From Terfezia claveryi (taxonomy: Eukaryota; Ascomycota; Pezizomycetes; Pezizales; Pezizaceae), in the NCBI GenBank assembly GCA_015179025.1, contig WHUX01000081.1:124001-188000 (forward strand): DNA of 64,000 nucleotides, written 5' to 3'. Positions 46,228-57,135 of this stretch are shown here, one piece after another. The stretch's first letter is position 1. Each line of letters starts with the position of its first letter. The position numbers and the translations under genes were made by a program. Under the pieces are notes generated by a model, which was not told the origin of the DNA, did not search any database, and saw nothing but the letters and a program-made list of their open reading frames with translations.

Positions 46228-48195
46228 TCAAGCAGAAATAGTAACCTCCTCTTCGACCTTCTCTACAACTTCACCCTCGGCTTCACCCTCTTGCACCAAT
46301 GTAGTTTCGCTCGTAGGCGTAGTCACGTCTTGAGCCTCCACGATCTCACCAACATTGATCTCCAGAGCAGCTGGCTTCGTATTGGCCTCCTCAGCAGCAG
46401 ATTCGTTGGCCTCATCCTGCTCCTTGGCCTCATCCTGCTCCTTGGTCTCATCCTGCTCCTTGGTCTCATCCTGCTCCTTGGCCTCATCCTGCTCCTCCTC
46501 AGGCTTCTCCTCAATGATCGCAGATTCATCTCCGTTTAGGGCTTGAGCAGGAGAAATCACAAGCCTTGGCGGGGATTGAGAAGACAGCCTACGCTTTCCA
46601 GGGGATCCCATGGCGCTACTTGTGCTTCCGACACTGACACGCCTGCTGTGTGTTCCTCCACTTACTCGGCTGCTAGACCTAGAGTGGATCTCTGCCAGCT
46701 CTTCCTTGCTGACGACTTTCTGTGCTGAGGCAGCTGTTGGACGGGTCACCCTCTCCAAAACCTCTTCGGGGGGTGGTGGTGGGATAGTGGCAGCCTCCGC
46801 CTCAAGTGGGGCGGCTTTCATGGTAGCCTTCTTCACTGGTGCTGACTTTAACGCAATTCCGGTGCGGGGAGCCGCAGAAGAGGTGACCTTAGAGTCACCA
46901 TACCTATGAGTACTAAGGGAAGACTTTGGCCTGTTGGTAGCAACTGAAGCTGGCCTCTTGGTGGCAGTGCTTGACGCAACAGTCTTGGCCTTTTCCTTCT
47001 CCCCTCTCGCTTGGGAGGAAGCAGTTGGGGCGAACAAGCGCGAGCCGGATGAGACAGCAGTGGTTGTCTTTCGTGGAACATCAGACACAGAGGGTGTCTT
47101 GGAACGATGTCCAATAGCGGTGCTTGCCCTTACTTTGGGAGCCACAGCTGCAGACGACTTATCAGAGGCTCTTGGCTTTGCGGTTGTTAAAGCAACAGGC
47201 TTTGTTGTAGTGGACGTCTTTGGCGTAACCGTTACTCTGGGGGAAGCAAGTGGGGTACCATTCGGAGACTTCTTGGCGGTGCTGGAGGCTGGGAGGGAGA
47301 GGTTCTTTGGGGTGGGCTTGGTAGCTGGTGGGGGCATAGAGGAGGAGGTTGACTTGGTAATCGAGGTCGTTGCTGGCCTGGAAGATGCAGGCTTAGTTGT
47401 AGCAGGCTTGGTGGTGGTAGGTACAGCAGCCTTTTTCTCTAAGACCTTCCTCTCTTCCACTGGCTTGACTGGTTTCTTCTCCATGGGAGGAGCCTTGACT
47501 GTAATCTTCCTTTCTACGGCTGGTTTGATTGAAGATGATGCAGTCTTTGGCCTCTCCTTCGAGGACTGGGCCTTCGTGTCTATTGCAGTCTTCGTAGGCT
47601 TTAAAGATGGTTTGTCGGAGGAAAGTTTTGCTGTTTCCTTGGGAGCAGGTGGGGTATTCTCTGGTTCCACCTTCTGCTTCTCTTCTACCCTTATCTCTGG
47701 CTCACTCTTCACCTCTTCGAAGGGGGCTTGAATATCCTCAGTTTTGGGAGCCGGTGCTTGTACCTCCTTTTTCTCCTTTTCTTCGACGGGCGAGGCTGCG
47801 TTACCATTTCCCGCTGCATCACCAGCAAGCTTAGCAGCTTCTGCAATGTTAACCTCTGTGCTTCCTGCAATGGGGGAAACTGCCTTAATTAGCCCCACTC
47901 CACCGTTTGCAGCCACGGCAACAAACGATGTCTTAACTCGCGTCAGCTGCTTAGGACTCTTTTCTTTGGGAGTGGTGGACCCGGACGCTGGTTGAGCGTT
48001 GCCCTGCTCAAACATGGCACGAATGTTCTTGAACCCCGGTGAAGACATCTTGAGGGTGAATCCTAGTCTGGTACTTGATGCCGGGGTTTTGTTAGGATCC
48101 TCGTAATCTAGAGGGAAAGCCCTCGGAGTGCTCTTCGTGTCTAACGTAGAAGTCACGAGAGCGAGGGATGGTCGAGGGACCAAAGGAGCAATGTC
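46228..48195 (-). CDS. Large Ala/Lys/Pro/Thr-rich disordered protein
   Basis: The last exon encodes about 655 residues with strongly biased composition. An N-terminal block (PRPSLALVTSTLDTKSTPRAF...SSPGFKNIRAMFEQ) and VKTSFVAV look conserved in shape, since filamentous fungi have proteins with a similar SPGFxNIRxMFE motif; I cannot name a function. The middle is basic and rich in KPA/TTKP runs, and the C-terminus is acidic with five 6-residue KEQDEx repeats and ends EEVTISA. There is no ATG before residue 52 (48048) in this frame, and a likely acceptor (ACAAAATAG) lies at about 48210, so an upstream exon with the true start is expected but was not found. Opposite-strand frames here are shadows. 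Confidence 0.7.
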   Translation of the reverse strand, partial: DIAPLVPRPSLALVTSTLDTKSTPRAFPLDYEDPNKTPASSTRLGFTLKMSSPGFKNIRAMFEQGNAQPASGSTTPKEKSPKQLTRVKTSFVAVAANGGVGLIKAVSPIAGSTEVNIAEAAKLAGDAAGNGNAASPVEEKEKKEVQAPAPKTEDIQAPFEEVKSEPEIRVEEKQKVEPENTPPAPKETAKLSSDKPSLKPTKTAIDTKAQSSKERPKTASSSIKPAVERKITVKAPPMEKKPVKPVEERKVLEKKAAVPTTTKPATTKPASSRPATTSITKSTSSSMPPPATKPTPKNLSLPASSTAKKSPNGTPLASPRVTVTPKTSTTTKPVALTTAKPRASDKSSAAVAPKVRASTAIGHRSKTPSVSDVPRKTTTAVSSGSRLFAPTASSQARGEKEKAKTVASSTATKRPASVATNRPKSSLSTHRYGDSKVTSSAAPRTGIALKSAPVKKATMKAAPLEAEAATIPPPPPEEVLERVTRPTAASAQKVVSKEELAEIHSRSSSRVSGGTHSRRVSVGSTSSAMGSPGKRRLSSQSPPRLVISPAQALNGDESAIIEEKPEEEQDEAKEQDETKEQDETKEQDEAKEQDEANESAAEEANTKPAALEINVGEIVEAQDVTTPTSETTLVQEGEAEGEVVEKVEEEVTISA
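46406..46495 (-). repeat. Five 18-bp tandem repeats inside the coding region
   Basis: Five consecutive 18-base units (TTGGCCTCATCCTGCTCC on the plus strand, with C/T variants) encode KEQDEA/KEQDET repeats. The near identity of the units suggests recent slippage, and the number is likely to differ between strains. Confidence 0.85.
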
Positions 48196-48201
48196 AATCA
48201 C

Positions 48202-50438
48202 TTTTGCTATTTTGTCGCTTTAGCGATGTGGGGAAGAAGTGTTCGGTTTTTAACGCGGCACACTCGCAAGGTCGAGCCGCTTTTGAGGAGCAGTTGCTGC
48301 TGTCGTGCAAGTCACGGCACACTGCAGTCTCCCAACAACCACACAAATACCTCCCACCGCAGCACAGTTTTCGGATGAGGGGCTGTGAATCTGCAGGATG
48401 AGATACGATTGGAATATACGGCAAGGAAAAAACCGCTGTGCAGGCAGGGGTGCGAGTCGAGCAGTTCTTTGGTGGATCAGTGGCTGGCTTCAGGACCCGA
48501 AATCGAGGGGTGAGAGTGGTCGAAGTTGAGCAAGTCAGAGGATTGGCTGTTTTTTTGGAGCGCGTTATATTTTTACGACTGTTGTATGCTTGTGCTTGTG
48601 CTGTGGTGCTGCGATGCTGGTAGCCGCTAGGATGGAATGAAGGAGACGGTTAGGGAAAAGGGTACGGAAGGCAATGGCATATGTAGAATAGGCGGACGTA
48701 GATACAAGAGATCAACTAACGTAAAGCAAGCGATAATCTAGATTGTGGATAAAGATGGGAGGAAGTTTGGAGTGGAGTTGATATGTTGATGAAAGGAAAG
48801 GAGTAGGGGTCGGGGAAAACAGTCCAGGCCACTCCTCTTGGGGCTGCAGGTGGATGGGAAACAGAAGAAGCGAAGGAGGGGTGGAGAACAGGGGGGTACG
48901 GTTGCCAGGGTCAAAAGGAAACAGAATCAGAATGCTCTTACAGGCCCATCATGGTCCTCCTGAAGCCAGAGACATGAGGGACATGAGAGACATGAGAGAC
49001 AAGAGGGCAGCCTGTTCTCTGTTCTGCTTGTTCTCTACGTAGGTACCGTAGGCACTCTAATAACGGTCGCAGTGTTTTGGCCGCAGCAGCTGCAGCGGGA
49101 AATCAGACACGCTATATTTTTACTTGTGGACTGAAAGAGCCACCGGCCTGAAATTAGCACCCATGTTCTGAGTAGTATATGATGTAGGTAGGCGCAAGCA
49201 AAATGACGAGGTAATTTACGCAGTACCTAACTCTTTGTGGGCCTGCACAAGGTGGCCGAAAAAAATAACTGAAATTAACACGTAGATGTTTTCTTGCGAT
49301 GCAACTTGCTTCTGGCCCAGGTGTCATGGTGGGGTGGCTGATTCAATCTGTCGAGCCCCCCGAAATGAATTTGCTCTCTTTGTCTGTGTGGTTTTTTATT
49401 TTTCGGTTGCTAGGGAGACCGCCATATTGTGCAGAGCTGAGATTAAAAAGGCCCAAGACAATGGATCGCCCAATTGTAACCCTCAAGTGGGCCATTATCC
49501 GATCAAGTCCCTCTCTGGACGACTCTGCTCATTTGTTCAATTTAGTCGTCCCTGGCTGGCGAGGGCCAATTAAGGAGCCTCATCTCGCATCCCATCCAAA
49601 AACTAAACAGGCTCTTCATCGAACTTTTACTCGTTACCATCAACGATACATGTACAGTACAAATCCCAAGTATCTCAGATGCGTATCTATATTTGAAATG
49701 TAGTGCGTTTTCTCACGTGAGATTGTGAACCCATGTTCATGCTCAGCTGCACTGGTGGATTTCCTTTGCAGCCATGTAAGGCATACATGTATTATGTGCA
49801 TTGCGCTTATGCAGCCGAAGGAATAGGGTACCAAAAAAAAAGAGTTCGCTCTCAACGGAGTACACCATATTAGTGAACCTTGCTCCTGGCTAGAAACACA
49901 TCTTCTAGAGTATTTCATTGTTGGGAATCGCTCACGATATTAATAGAATTCAGTTCGTGGTGCACGCTTAACACTCAACTTTAACTTGTGATCCTTCCGA
50001 GGTGGATTGGGATTGTTGTCGTAACTGACCGGGGGTGAGGGCTTTGGCATCACGTAGAAGGACTGACTAGGAGAAATAAATAGCCTAGCTACTGCCTGCG
50101 AAATGTATAGAGAGAAACGAACCGCCACGACCATAGTGCGACTTGGACGTGCAGTCTGATGAAGCCCTAACATCAATCTTGGACCATTCCTTGCAGCCAC
50201 TTGTAACTAGAGTTTTCCTTCATTGACGGGTGTAAGCCCATTAATGGATGGAAATACAAGTGATTCTGGAAGACAGAGGATGGTTGCCATTCCTATGCCG
50301 TCGCATCTCCCATGACGCCAGTGAAAGCGAACCAAGAGATGAACGAATGATCCTGCCTTCTGCCACGTGGAAAGGGTATTGGGAAAGGGAGAAATTAAAT
50401 ATACTTATAATCATTGCCTAGATGTACACTCTTCTTCC
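48202..50438. other. Intergenic region
   Basis: Includes the missing 5' exon(s) and promoter of the 46-48 kb gene. A short tandem repeat (GACATGAGA/GACATGAGG, four units) lies at about 48970-49003. No other gene could be supported; the right end is the 3' flank of URI1. Confidence 0.45.
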
Positions 50439-52840
50439 TTATCTGGGGAATGTTTGACCCATCCCAAGTTTCGCTGCCTTAAATCTGCTCATCTTTTTCC
50501 TTCCATCATCAAGGGGGACGTACATTTCCTCTTCTTCCCGAGGCAAAAATCCGCCTTCCCTTTGTATCATCTTATTCCTTGTCTTGAAGTATTCCACTGC
50601 GACTTCTTGCCTATGAAGGGTAGGGTCAAGCTCACTTGGTGCCATTGGTAAATTCTCAGGTGAGGTAGCAATGGTAGGTGGCTTTTCGATGATTGTTGGG
50701 GCAACGAGTGGGCGAGGAGGCTTCTCTGCTTCATCCACATGTTTTTCATCAAATGATGATTTGTTCAGAGTTGTATTCTCATGGATACCAACAAATGGAG
50801 GGTTGGTTGTTGCATCTAGAGGTGCAGACTCTGCAGCTCTTGATAAATTGAAGCGTGAGGACTTCTTAGGCTTATCACTGGCGGGTGCTTGTGGGGGAGC
50901 CGGAGCGGGAGCTGTGCCTGTTTGCCTCTCCAGGATTGTTGACTTCAACACTGGTGCCCTGTTGGTAGGGACACCCGAGGCCTTATTAGCGGTTTCAGCT
51001 GTACTACCTACCAAGGCGGCCTTGTATCGTGATACTTTCTTCGTTTGCGCCGCAGCTTCATCCTTTGTTTTCTTCTCCCATCCATCATTGTGAACCACTC
51101 CGACGGTGTTCAAACCTGCCTTCTTCATATCTTCTATCATTTGCTCCCTAGCGAGCAGATCCACCAAGAAAGGCACAGCGTCATCTGAGTCACCTAGAGT
51201 CGGAGGAGGAGGTAACACGAAAGGTTGGGTATCCGGCTTAGTTACTGGTGGTATAATCGAGACGTCCAACTTATCTGAAAAAGTGACTCCTTTCTTTCTC
51301 GAAGTCGACAGGGCTTCCCCCTTATCGGGAGTAATCCTAAGCTGTGCTGCATTTGGTAGCTCAACTTGGGCCTGTGCTGTTCGTTTCTTGACTTCATTCT
51401 CTTGCCTCTCCCGTACCCTAGCTTGTAGGGCTTGCATCTCCCTCTCAATATCAGCCGTAATGACACGGCTCGTTGATCGGCCATATTCGTCCTCTTCCTC
51501 ATTATCTTCATCTTCATCGTCATCATCATAATTATCATCGTCCTCTTCTTCAAGGTCTATCTCTGCAACAACGGCGCCAATATCATGAAGATTATAGTCA
51601 ATCATTTGTCTTCGGAGATCTGCGGCCTCTGATGGTTCGTCGACGGATAGGACAAAATCTTCCTCTTGAACCTTCTTATTCGCATCTGACACAAAGCCTC
51701 CTGTTGGTTGTTGGTTTGGTATGATAACATCTCCTTCAACGGCTGGGCTCTCGTCCATTTTTACGGGACTTCCAGTTGGCTCACCCGTAGGTGCCTCAAT
51801 TGGTGCCAATTCCTTCAGTGATACCTTGTCAAGTCGAATCTCATCAACTGATATACTCTGTGCAGCCGTACTGCCCAAAGCAGTGGTGCTGACCAAGTCA
51901 ATTGCACTAATCCCTATCATCGGTCCTGGTTCCTGTAACGTTTCCTTCGGGGCAATCATAGAATTCTCCTTCAATTTCATAGGTTCTGAAGGCGTTGTAG
52001 TTTCTTCAGCGGCGTTCTCTATGTACTTCTGAAACTGCTTGAGATCATCAATGTTCATGCTCGTTGTCTTCCCTCGCCCGTGTGGCTGCGTAGTCGATGC
52101 TATGATAGTCAGCCAAGGTATTGTCAGAGCCAGGACTTGGTAGGCATGTTACAAATGATGTTTCCCTCCTCATCTATTTCCTCCCGGATCTCAATAATAG
52201 GTTCCCCATCCTCAGTTGAAACCTCTGGTCCCTGCACAACGAGTAAACTCGCATACTTTTCCTCGCCCTCCCCCAGTTGCTCTTCAACTTTCTTAATGTT
52301 TTCGGTGACGTCTATATGTGCTGGCGTCAGTGCTAATCTCTCAAGGCACAATACAGAGTACTCACAATCGATGCGATGGTCAATTGCCCGGATGACTTGA
52401 TCCCTATTCCGTTTAAGTCCCGATTTTTCTCCTAGCAAAGATAAAACCTCTGATTTCCCAGGACACTTTCAGTAGCCCCTTCCACGACCAGCATGATGTT
52501 TGGAACCCACATATCCACCGAAGTTACAAAATGCTAGACTATGCACCACACACCTGCTGAGTCGACAACCGTTCCTCCAAAGTTATACCCCACTTCAATC
52601 TAATTTTCCGTGATTAGTAACTCTGCATTATCCTCAGCTATGGAGAAGAATTACCATGCTCTCTTTCGAAGCATCCGCGGGCAACTCCTGCAATTCCTCC
52701 TTCAAACCCTCGTATTCTGCAGAATAGGTCTGCCATTGTCGAAGTGCTTTCCGAAGCTTGACTAGCGAAGCCTCAAGCCGAGCGCGATGTCGCTCAAGAG
52801 TGTTCTGGATATCATTCACAACGGGTTTTGCCGACGACAT
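50439..52840 (-). CDS. URI1: URI1/BUD27-type unconventional prefoldin
   Basis: Prefoldin-like co-chaperone that binds RPB5 and helps assemble RNA polymerases. Five exons, 52655-52840, 52554-52599, 52366-52431, 52153-52311 and 50439-52099, sum to 2118 bases (705 aa). The first four exons encode the alpha-prefoldin domain: helix LERHRARLEASLVKLRKALRQW, then IEVGYNFGGTVVDSA, and the second helix through IRAIDHRIDYVTENIKKVEEQL; the splices rebuild the IDY and GEKSG codons. The long disordered region has an acidic stretch (EEEDDDNYDDDDEDED). The end (FLPREEEEMYVPLDDGRKKMSRFKAAKLG) is the DUF3835 motif found in fungal URI proteins. Its ATG is 172 bases from a TFB3 pseudogene on the opposite strand. 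Confidence 0.85.
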
Positions 52841-53012
52841 TGCTATTGATCATTCGAACTTTGGGGTGATTTGGAGTTTAGGTAAAGGTCCCAGAGATTG
52901 GTGTTAGTCAAGGTTTCGGTCCGCCAAGCAGGTGATGGCAAGCTTCAATACACTCATAGATTTACGTCAATTATAATGCTCACATCCTCCAGCTTGTCGA
53001 CAAACCCTCAAC

Positions 53013-53715
53013 ATGTCCAGAGCACGAGGTGTTGCACAGCCTATGCCTGTGATGGAACGGCGAGAGCATGTAGCTGAGGACGGTATGTATGGATTGGCTT
53101 CAACTCCTAGAGTATTGATACAAGGAGACTCAACAACAGAGATATGACCCGTCTGCAAATCCTCCCGGTACCTCAATCCAAACATGAAATTCCTAATATG
53201 AATGCTACCACAACATGTTCGAATCCTGCGTGAACCGAATCTGCAAGTTCTCACCATTTGTCCTGGAGAGTGGGCTATTAGTGTGGTTCTTGTCACCCAT
53301 CGTGAAGCCGAATTCAAAAACAAACTTTCGAAAAGATCGAGAAGTCGACATCCGGAAACGAATTCACAAAGTCTTCAACAAGCGCCCATCCGAGTTGGAC
53401 ACCCTAAAACAGTACAAGAAACTCTCCGCACACGAGTCCCTTATAAATCATCAATAGCCAATGCTGCTCTTACTGCATCTGAAGCAAAGCTGCTCAGGGT
53501 ATGGCTAGTATCAAGGCAAGCCTGTTGGCTGGGGCAGCGTGCGGATGAAGAAGAACACACGGGACCATTTGATCCATATTTGATCCAAAATTTAAGGAGG
53601 TTACACTGATAAGAGCAAGTAGTATGTCGTGGATAGTAGCTACCATATACCATTACTTTGTGGAGGAGTACTACCAGTGGTGTCTTTTTGAAGCTTTCTC
53701 AGGACCCCGTTATTC
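53013..53715 (+). pseudogene. TFB3: Decayed TFB3/MAT1 (TFIIH, CAK assembly factor)
   Basis: An ATG at 53013 opens MSRARGVAQPMP...REHVAED, then a GTATGT intron is followed by a RING-finger segment that reads stop-PVCKSSRYLNPNMKFLI-stop: the first zinc Cys codon has become TGA. The next blocks (CYHNMFESCVNRI, then CPGEW..., then DREVDIRKRIHKVFNKR) lie in shifting frames, so at least two indels occurred. A C-terminal remnant EEYYQWCLFEAFSG (about 53663-53704) matches the family's conserved end. The intron is retained, so this is a DNA-level copy or the original locus rather than a retrocopy. TFB3 is essential in yeast, so an intact gene must exist elsewhere. Confidence 0.85.
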
Positions 53716-54218
53716 CCAATGACGCTCCTGGTTCTGATATAGCTAAAACAAAATGCCCCGCCTTTATGCCCTAATAATACAAACGAGAGTATGAGAGACG
53801 CCTAGACCGACCGACCTAGCCATAAACTTAAAGAATATAAACGTTGAAAAGATCGTAGATATGATACCCCAAATGCAACTACCACACAGCTCCCCATATG
53901 CATCCATGCTCACTTGGTTCCCTGGAAGATCACACTTTTGCGGTTAATGTCCTTGTTGGCAAACTCGTACCGCCAAGTTGCTCAGCGAAATTCCTGAAAT
54001 AATTGACATACAGAAGCAGGAGAACCTGTGATCGTTGGATAACCTGTATCACTGGATTTGTTCCGAGATGCTGTTTCGAGACTGAATTGGAGTTGTAGGA
54101 ATATGGAATCTTCACGTTGTCCTGGTAAAGATTAAAGCCAAGTAGTTCGCAGACTTAAGGCTAGACGCATCTTCAAACATATTCTTCCTCGTTACCTCAG
54201 TAAATCACTATCGTTATC

Positions 54219-55358
54219 ATGCCTTCTATCGAAGTAGGGTCGAAGGACCATGCCTCACCGGCACCGGCAAAGTCGCCATCCAACAAGGCCAAGGAAAAGC
54301 ACGATTCGAAGAAGCGGAAGCGGGACGTCATAACTGAAGGAGTGTCAGATGCGGTGAAGAAGAGGAAGAGGAAGGAGAAGAAGGAGAGAAGGGAGAAAAA
54401 GGAGAAGGCAAAGGAGAATGACAAGAACAAGAGTGGGAAGGTGAAAGTGAAGAATGCTGGATCTACGAAAAAAGAGAAGGCAAGCAAGCCAGAGTTGTTA
54501 GTGACAGAACGTCTTTGCAGCAACAAGAATAATACTCCAGGCAACCCCGCTATAGCTACAACGCCTTCTTCCCTTCTAAAACCAATTCTCAAATCTCCCG
54601 AAAAGATGATGGATACTACAAAATCCCCGCTGGAAACCGTCGACTCCAATGCCAGTAAAGCCAACGGCACGTCACTGCTACTTAAAAGCACTCTTTCTAA
54701 ACCCACAAAACCCAAAAAGTCAGTAAAATTCCATTCTGAGGCAGCGGCTGAAGATGGTGAATCTCGCCAGCGAATACATAATGCCCTCATCGCCGCGTAC
54801 AAGGCATCCGAAGCTGCTGAAGAAGCTGCGATTACTCCTGAGGAGCTTGCGGAGTCCCTCCAAGCCCCGGCTAAGGAACAAAAAGCCGAAAAGAGAAAAA
54901 AGGAGAGGAAGGAAAAAGTGAAGAAGAATGGGAAGGATGAGAATGCCAAACAGAGCGCCTTAAGCTATATGCTAGAATATCACAAAAGCCGAGGGACATG
55001 GAGGTTCCAAAAGGCAAAACAAAATTGGATCTTGAGGAATGTGTTCGATGTGACCGAGATTGAAGGCACAAAAGAGAATGACGCTGCGCTGAAAGCATAT
55101 ATTGCAGGCCTTCAAGGTCAACAGGCAAGAAATAGGATGGTGGAGGAAGCAAAGAAAATTCTAAAAAGCGGGGAGGGAGGTGTTGAAAAGGATTCTGGGG
55201 AGAATATGGAGGTGGATAAGGAAAAGGAGAAGAAGATGACAAGGGCTAAACTGGTAATGATAGGGCTGGGCCATGAAGGTAATAAAGACAAGAAAAACGA
55301 TAGAACGGATGATGAGGAAGAAGACGATTCAGAGGACCAAGAAAGTGGCGACGAGTAA
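54219..55358 (+). CDS. WKF-domain protein (C7orf50-like)
   Basis: Single-exon gene, 379 aa. The conserved WKF block reads ALSYMLEYHKSRGTWRFQKAKQNWILRN, with the Trp-x-Phe in WRF, followed by a helical stretch (LKAYIAGLQGQQARNRMVEEAKKIL). The N-terminus is extremely Lys/Arg/Glu-rich with several nuclear-localisation-like clusters (KKRKRD, KKRKRKEKK), and the C-terminus is acidic (DDEEEDDSEDQESGDE). Human C7orf50 is nucleolar; the role here is inferred from that. An in-frame GKPILKSPEK-like phosphosite-rich linker (LLKPILKSPEK) lies before the domain. The start has a CATC-ATG-C context with no upstream in-frame ATG. Confidence 0.85.
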   Translation: MPSIEVGSKDHASPAPAKSPSNKAKEKHDSKKRKRDVITEGVSDAVKKRKRKEKKERREKKEKAKENDKNKSGKVKVKNAGSTKKEKASKPELLVTERLCSNKNNTPGNPAIATTPSSLLKPILKSPEKMMDTTKSPLETVDSNASKANGTSLLLKSTLSKPTKPKKSVKFHSEAAAEDGESRQRIHNALIAAYKASEAAEEAAITPEELAESLQAPAKEQKAEKRKKERKEKVKKNGKDENAKQSALSYMLEYHKSRGTWRFQKAKQNWILRNVFDVTEIEGTKENDAALKAYIAGLQGQQARNRMVEEAKKILKSGEGGVEKDSGENMEVDKEKEKKMTRAKLVMIGLGHEGNKDKKNDRTDDEEEDDSEDQESGDE

Positions 55359-55493
55359 TTTTATTTATAGAGCGGTTTCAATGTAATATACTGTATGTAT
55401 GATGACATTCTTATGGTGTAGCGGTAGTAATATTCTTTCCACGATCTCTATATCAACCTGATGTGTGAAATGTACTTTTTTTTTTTTCCCCTA

Positions 55494-55560
55494 TACCCGC
55501 AATCGAACCCTAAGATCATGACGGGGCCCCGAAGCCTCCTCGACCTATGCTTTCGGAATA
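55494..55560 (-). repeat. Dispersed tRNA-like repeat, copy 2
   Basis: The complement begins TATTCCGAAAGCATAGGTCG and ends GGGTTCGATTGCGGGTA, then runs into TATAGGGG and a run of A. It is the shorter partner of 4819-4897; it lacks a 10-12 base insertion present there. The A-tail and the B-box-like block suggest a SINE derived from a polymerase III gene. Confidence 0.45.
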
Positions 55561-55983
55561 ACTACGTACAACTGTATCCCGCCAATGTAATAAAACTGTG
55601 AAAGACCCCAATTACCAACCCGAATCTGGACCCGAGTCTGGACCGGGGTCTGTGTCTGCAACTCCCTCAGGTTGGTCTTCCACAGAAATAGATCATACTA
55701 AGTATTTCTTATATCATTTACATGCACTTATCAGATCATAAAAGTACACTCCATGGAGGCACTTTTGGTTTCTTAAAGTTTGAAATGTAAATTTCAAAGT
55801 GACGTATGCAAATAGTCCAATTCGGATAATCGCGGCTTGCCCCATTGCCAAGACACCCGCTTAACTCACCTGATCAGGTCTCAATCTGATGCGAGCTGTA
55901 TTATTTTGTGATACCATCAACCCAAGTTTGCGGATCCAAACTTACGGGAGGGGTACGAGGCTATCAATCACTTACTATCCATC

Positions 55984-57135
55984 ATGGCGCAAGGGCTCAC
56001 CCCTGAACAAGTCGGCTTCTTCCACAATAATGGATATCTACTTCTTCCCAATGAACTATCTGCAGATACGGTCAAGACATTGCTGGAAAGAAGCCACCAG
56101 CTTCTGAAAGACTTCAGTTTAGAAGGACATCCTATGACAAAGTTCACGACTGGTACGGATGGAGAAAATGGGGACAGTAGGAAGCATGTAGGAGACGAAT
56201 ACTTTCTGCAAAGTGGTGATAAGGTACGGTTCTTCTTCGAGGAAGGTAGGAATCCTACAGGTAAGAATTGCAAAGACATTGAGCTCATATTCGGGGTCAG
56301 ATGCTTTTGATAAGCAGGGGAACCTTATGAAGCCCAAGGAGCGAGCTATCAACAAAATAGGTGTGAGTGACTTCTTCATTCGCGTTGGTCATTCCCCGTA
56401 TACTTTCTGGAGTGCTTATACCCGTTGGTGTAGCATGGTCTCCATATGCAAGAGCCTTTATTTCGTGAAGTTACACTCTCGTTACGTAATCGTGCTATCG
56501 CTAAAGATCTCACCTCTGATAATACACTGGGGCCAAACCCTGTGGTATTACAGTCAATGATTATTTGCAAGCAACCAGAGATCGGTGGTGCCGTCTGTTC
56601 ACACCAAGACAGCACCTTCCTATATACAGATCCATGTAGTGCCGTTGGATTTTGGTATGCTCTTGAGGATTGCACCGTATCCAATGGATGCCTGGGTTTC
56701 GTCCCAGGCAGCCACCTATGGGAGCCCGTGAGGAGGCGGTTTGTCAGAATGAAGGAAGCAGATGGTAGCGAGGGAGCAGGATTTATTGGTCTTCCGGCAG
56801 GCAAAGGCAATGGCCTGCCAAAGGGCGCAAAGGCTAGAGAGGATACGGAAGATGTTCCGGATGAAAAATTTGTCAACGGGGAGGTAAAGGCGGGGACGTT
56901 GGTCCTGATACATGGAAATGTTTTGCACAAGAGTAGCAAAAATCTAAGTGAGAAGAGCAGGTATATCTATACTTTCCACAGTAAGAAGCCCCCACCCTTA
57001 AGTCTACTACAGTGCGGGTACAACTAATGAATCCACTCTTGTACAGGTATCAGCGGAGATTACGAATATGACAAGTTGAACTGGCTTCAGCCTGGCCCAG
57101 AGGGTTTCTCACGGTTGGAGGATGTAGCTGCTTGA
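55984..57135 (+). CDS. Phytanoyl-CoA dioxygenase-like enzyme
   Basis: Fe(II)/2-oxoglutarate dioxygenase of the PhyH/PHYHD1 group. Four exons, 55984-56245, 56301-56362, 56434-56980 and 57047-57135, sum to 960 bases (319 aa). The N-terminus (LTPEQVGFFHNNGYLLLPNEL) is characteristic. The metal ligands are seen as H165-x-D167 in SHQDSTF and a distal His in GNVLHKS (H273), with R in SEKSRYIYTFH as the likely 2-oxoglutarate contact. The C-terminus (YEYDKLNWLQP) matches the PHYHD1 pattern. No peroxisomal PTS1 is visible (the protein ends VAA), so it is probably not the peroxisomal phytanoyl-CoA hydroxylase. The true substrate is unknown. No neighbouring gene suggests a cluster. Confidence 0.88.

Noticed and set aside
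46934..47731. 265-codon plus-strand frame
   Set aside because: Antisense of the Ala/Lys/Thr-rich protein; composition bias explains the openness.
54197..54949. Hydrophobic 250-codon minus-strand frame
   Set aside because: Antisense of the Lys-rich WKF-domain gene; the Phe/Ser/Leu content is the reverse reading of AAG/GAA codons.
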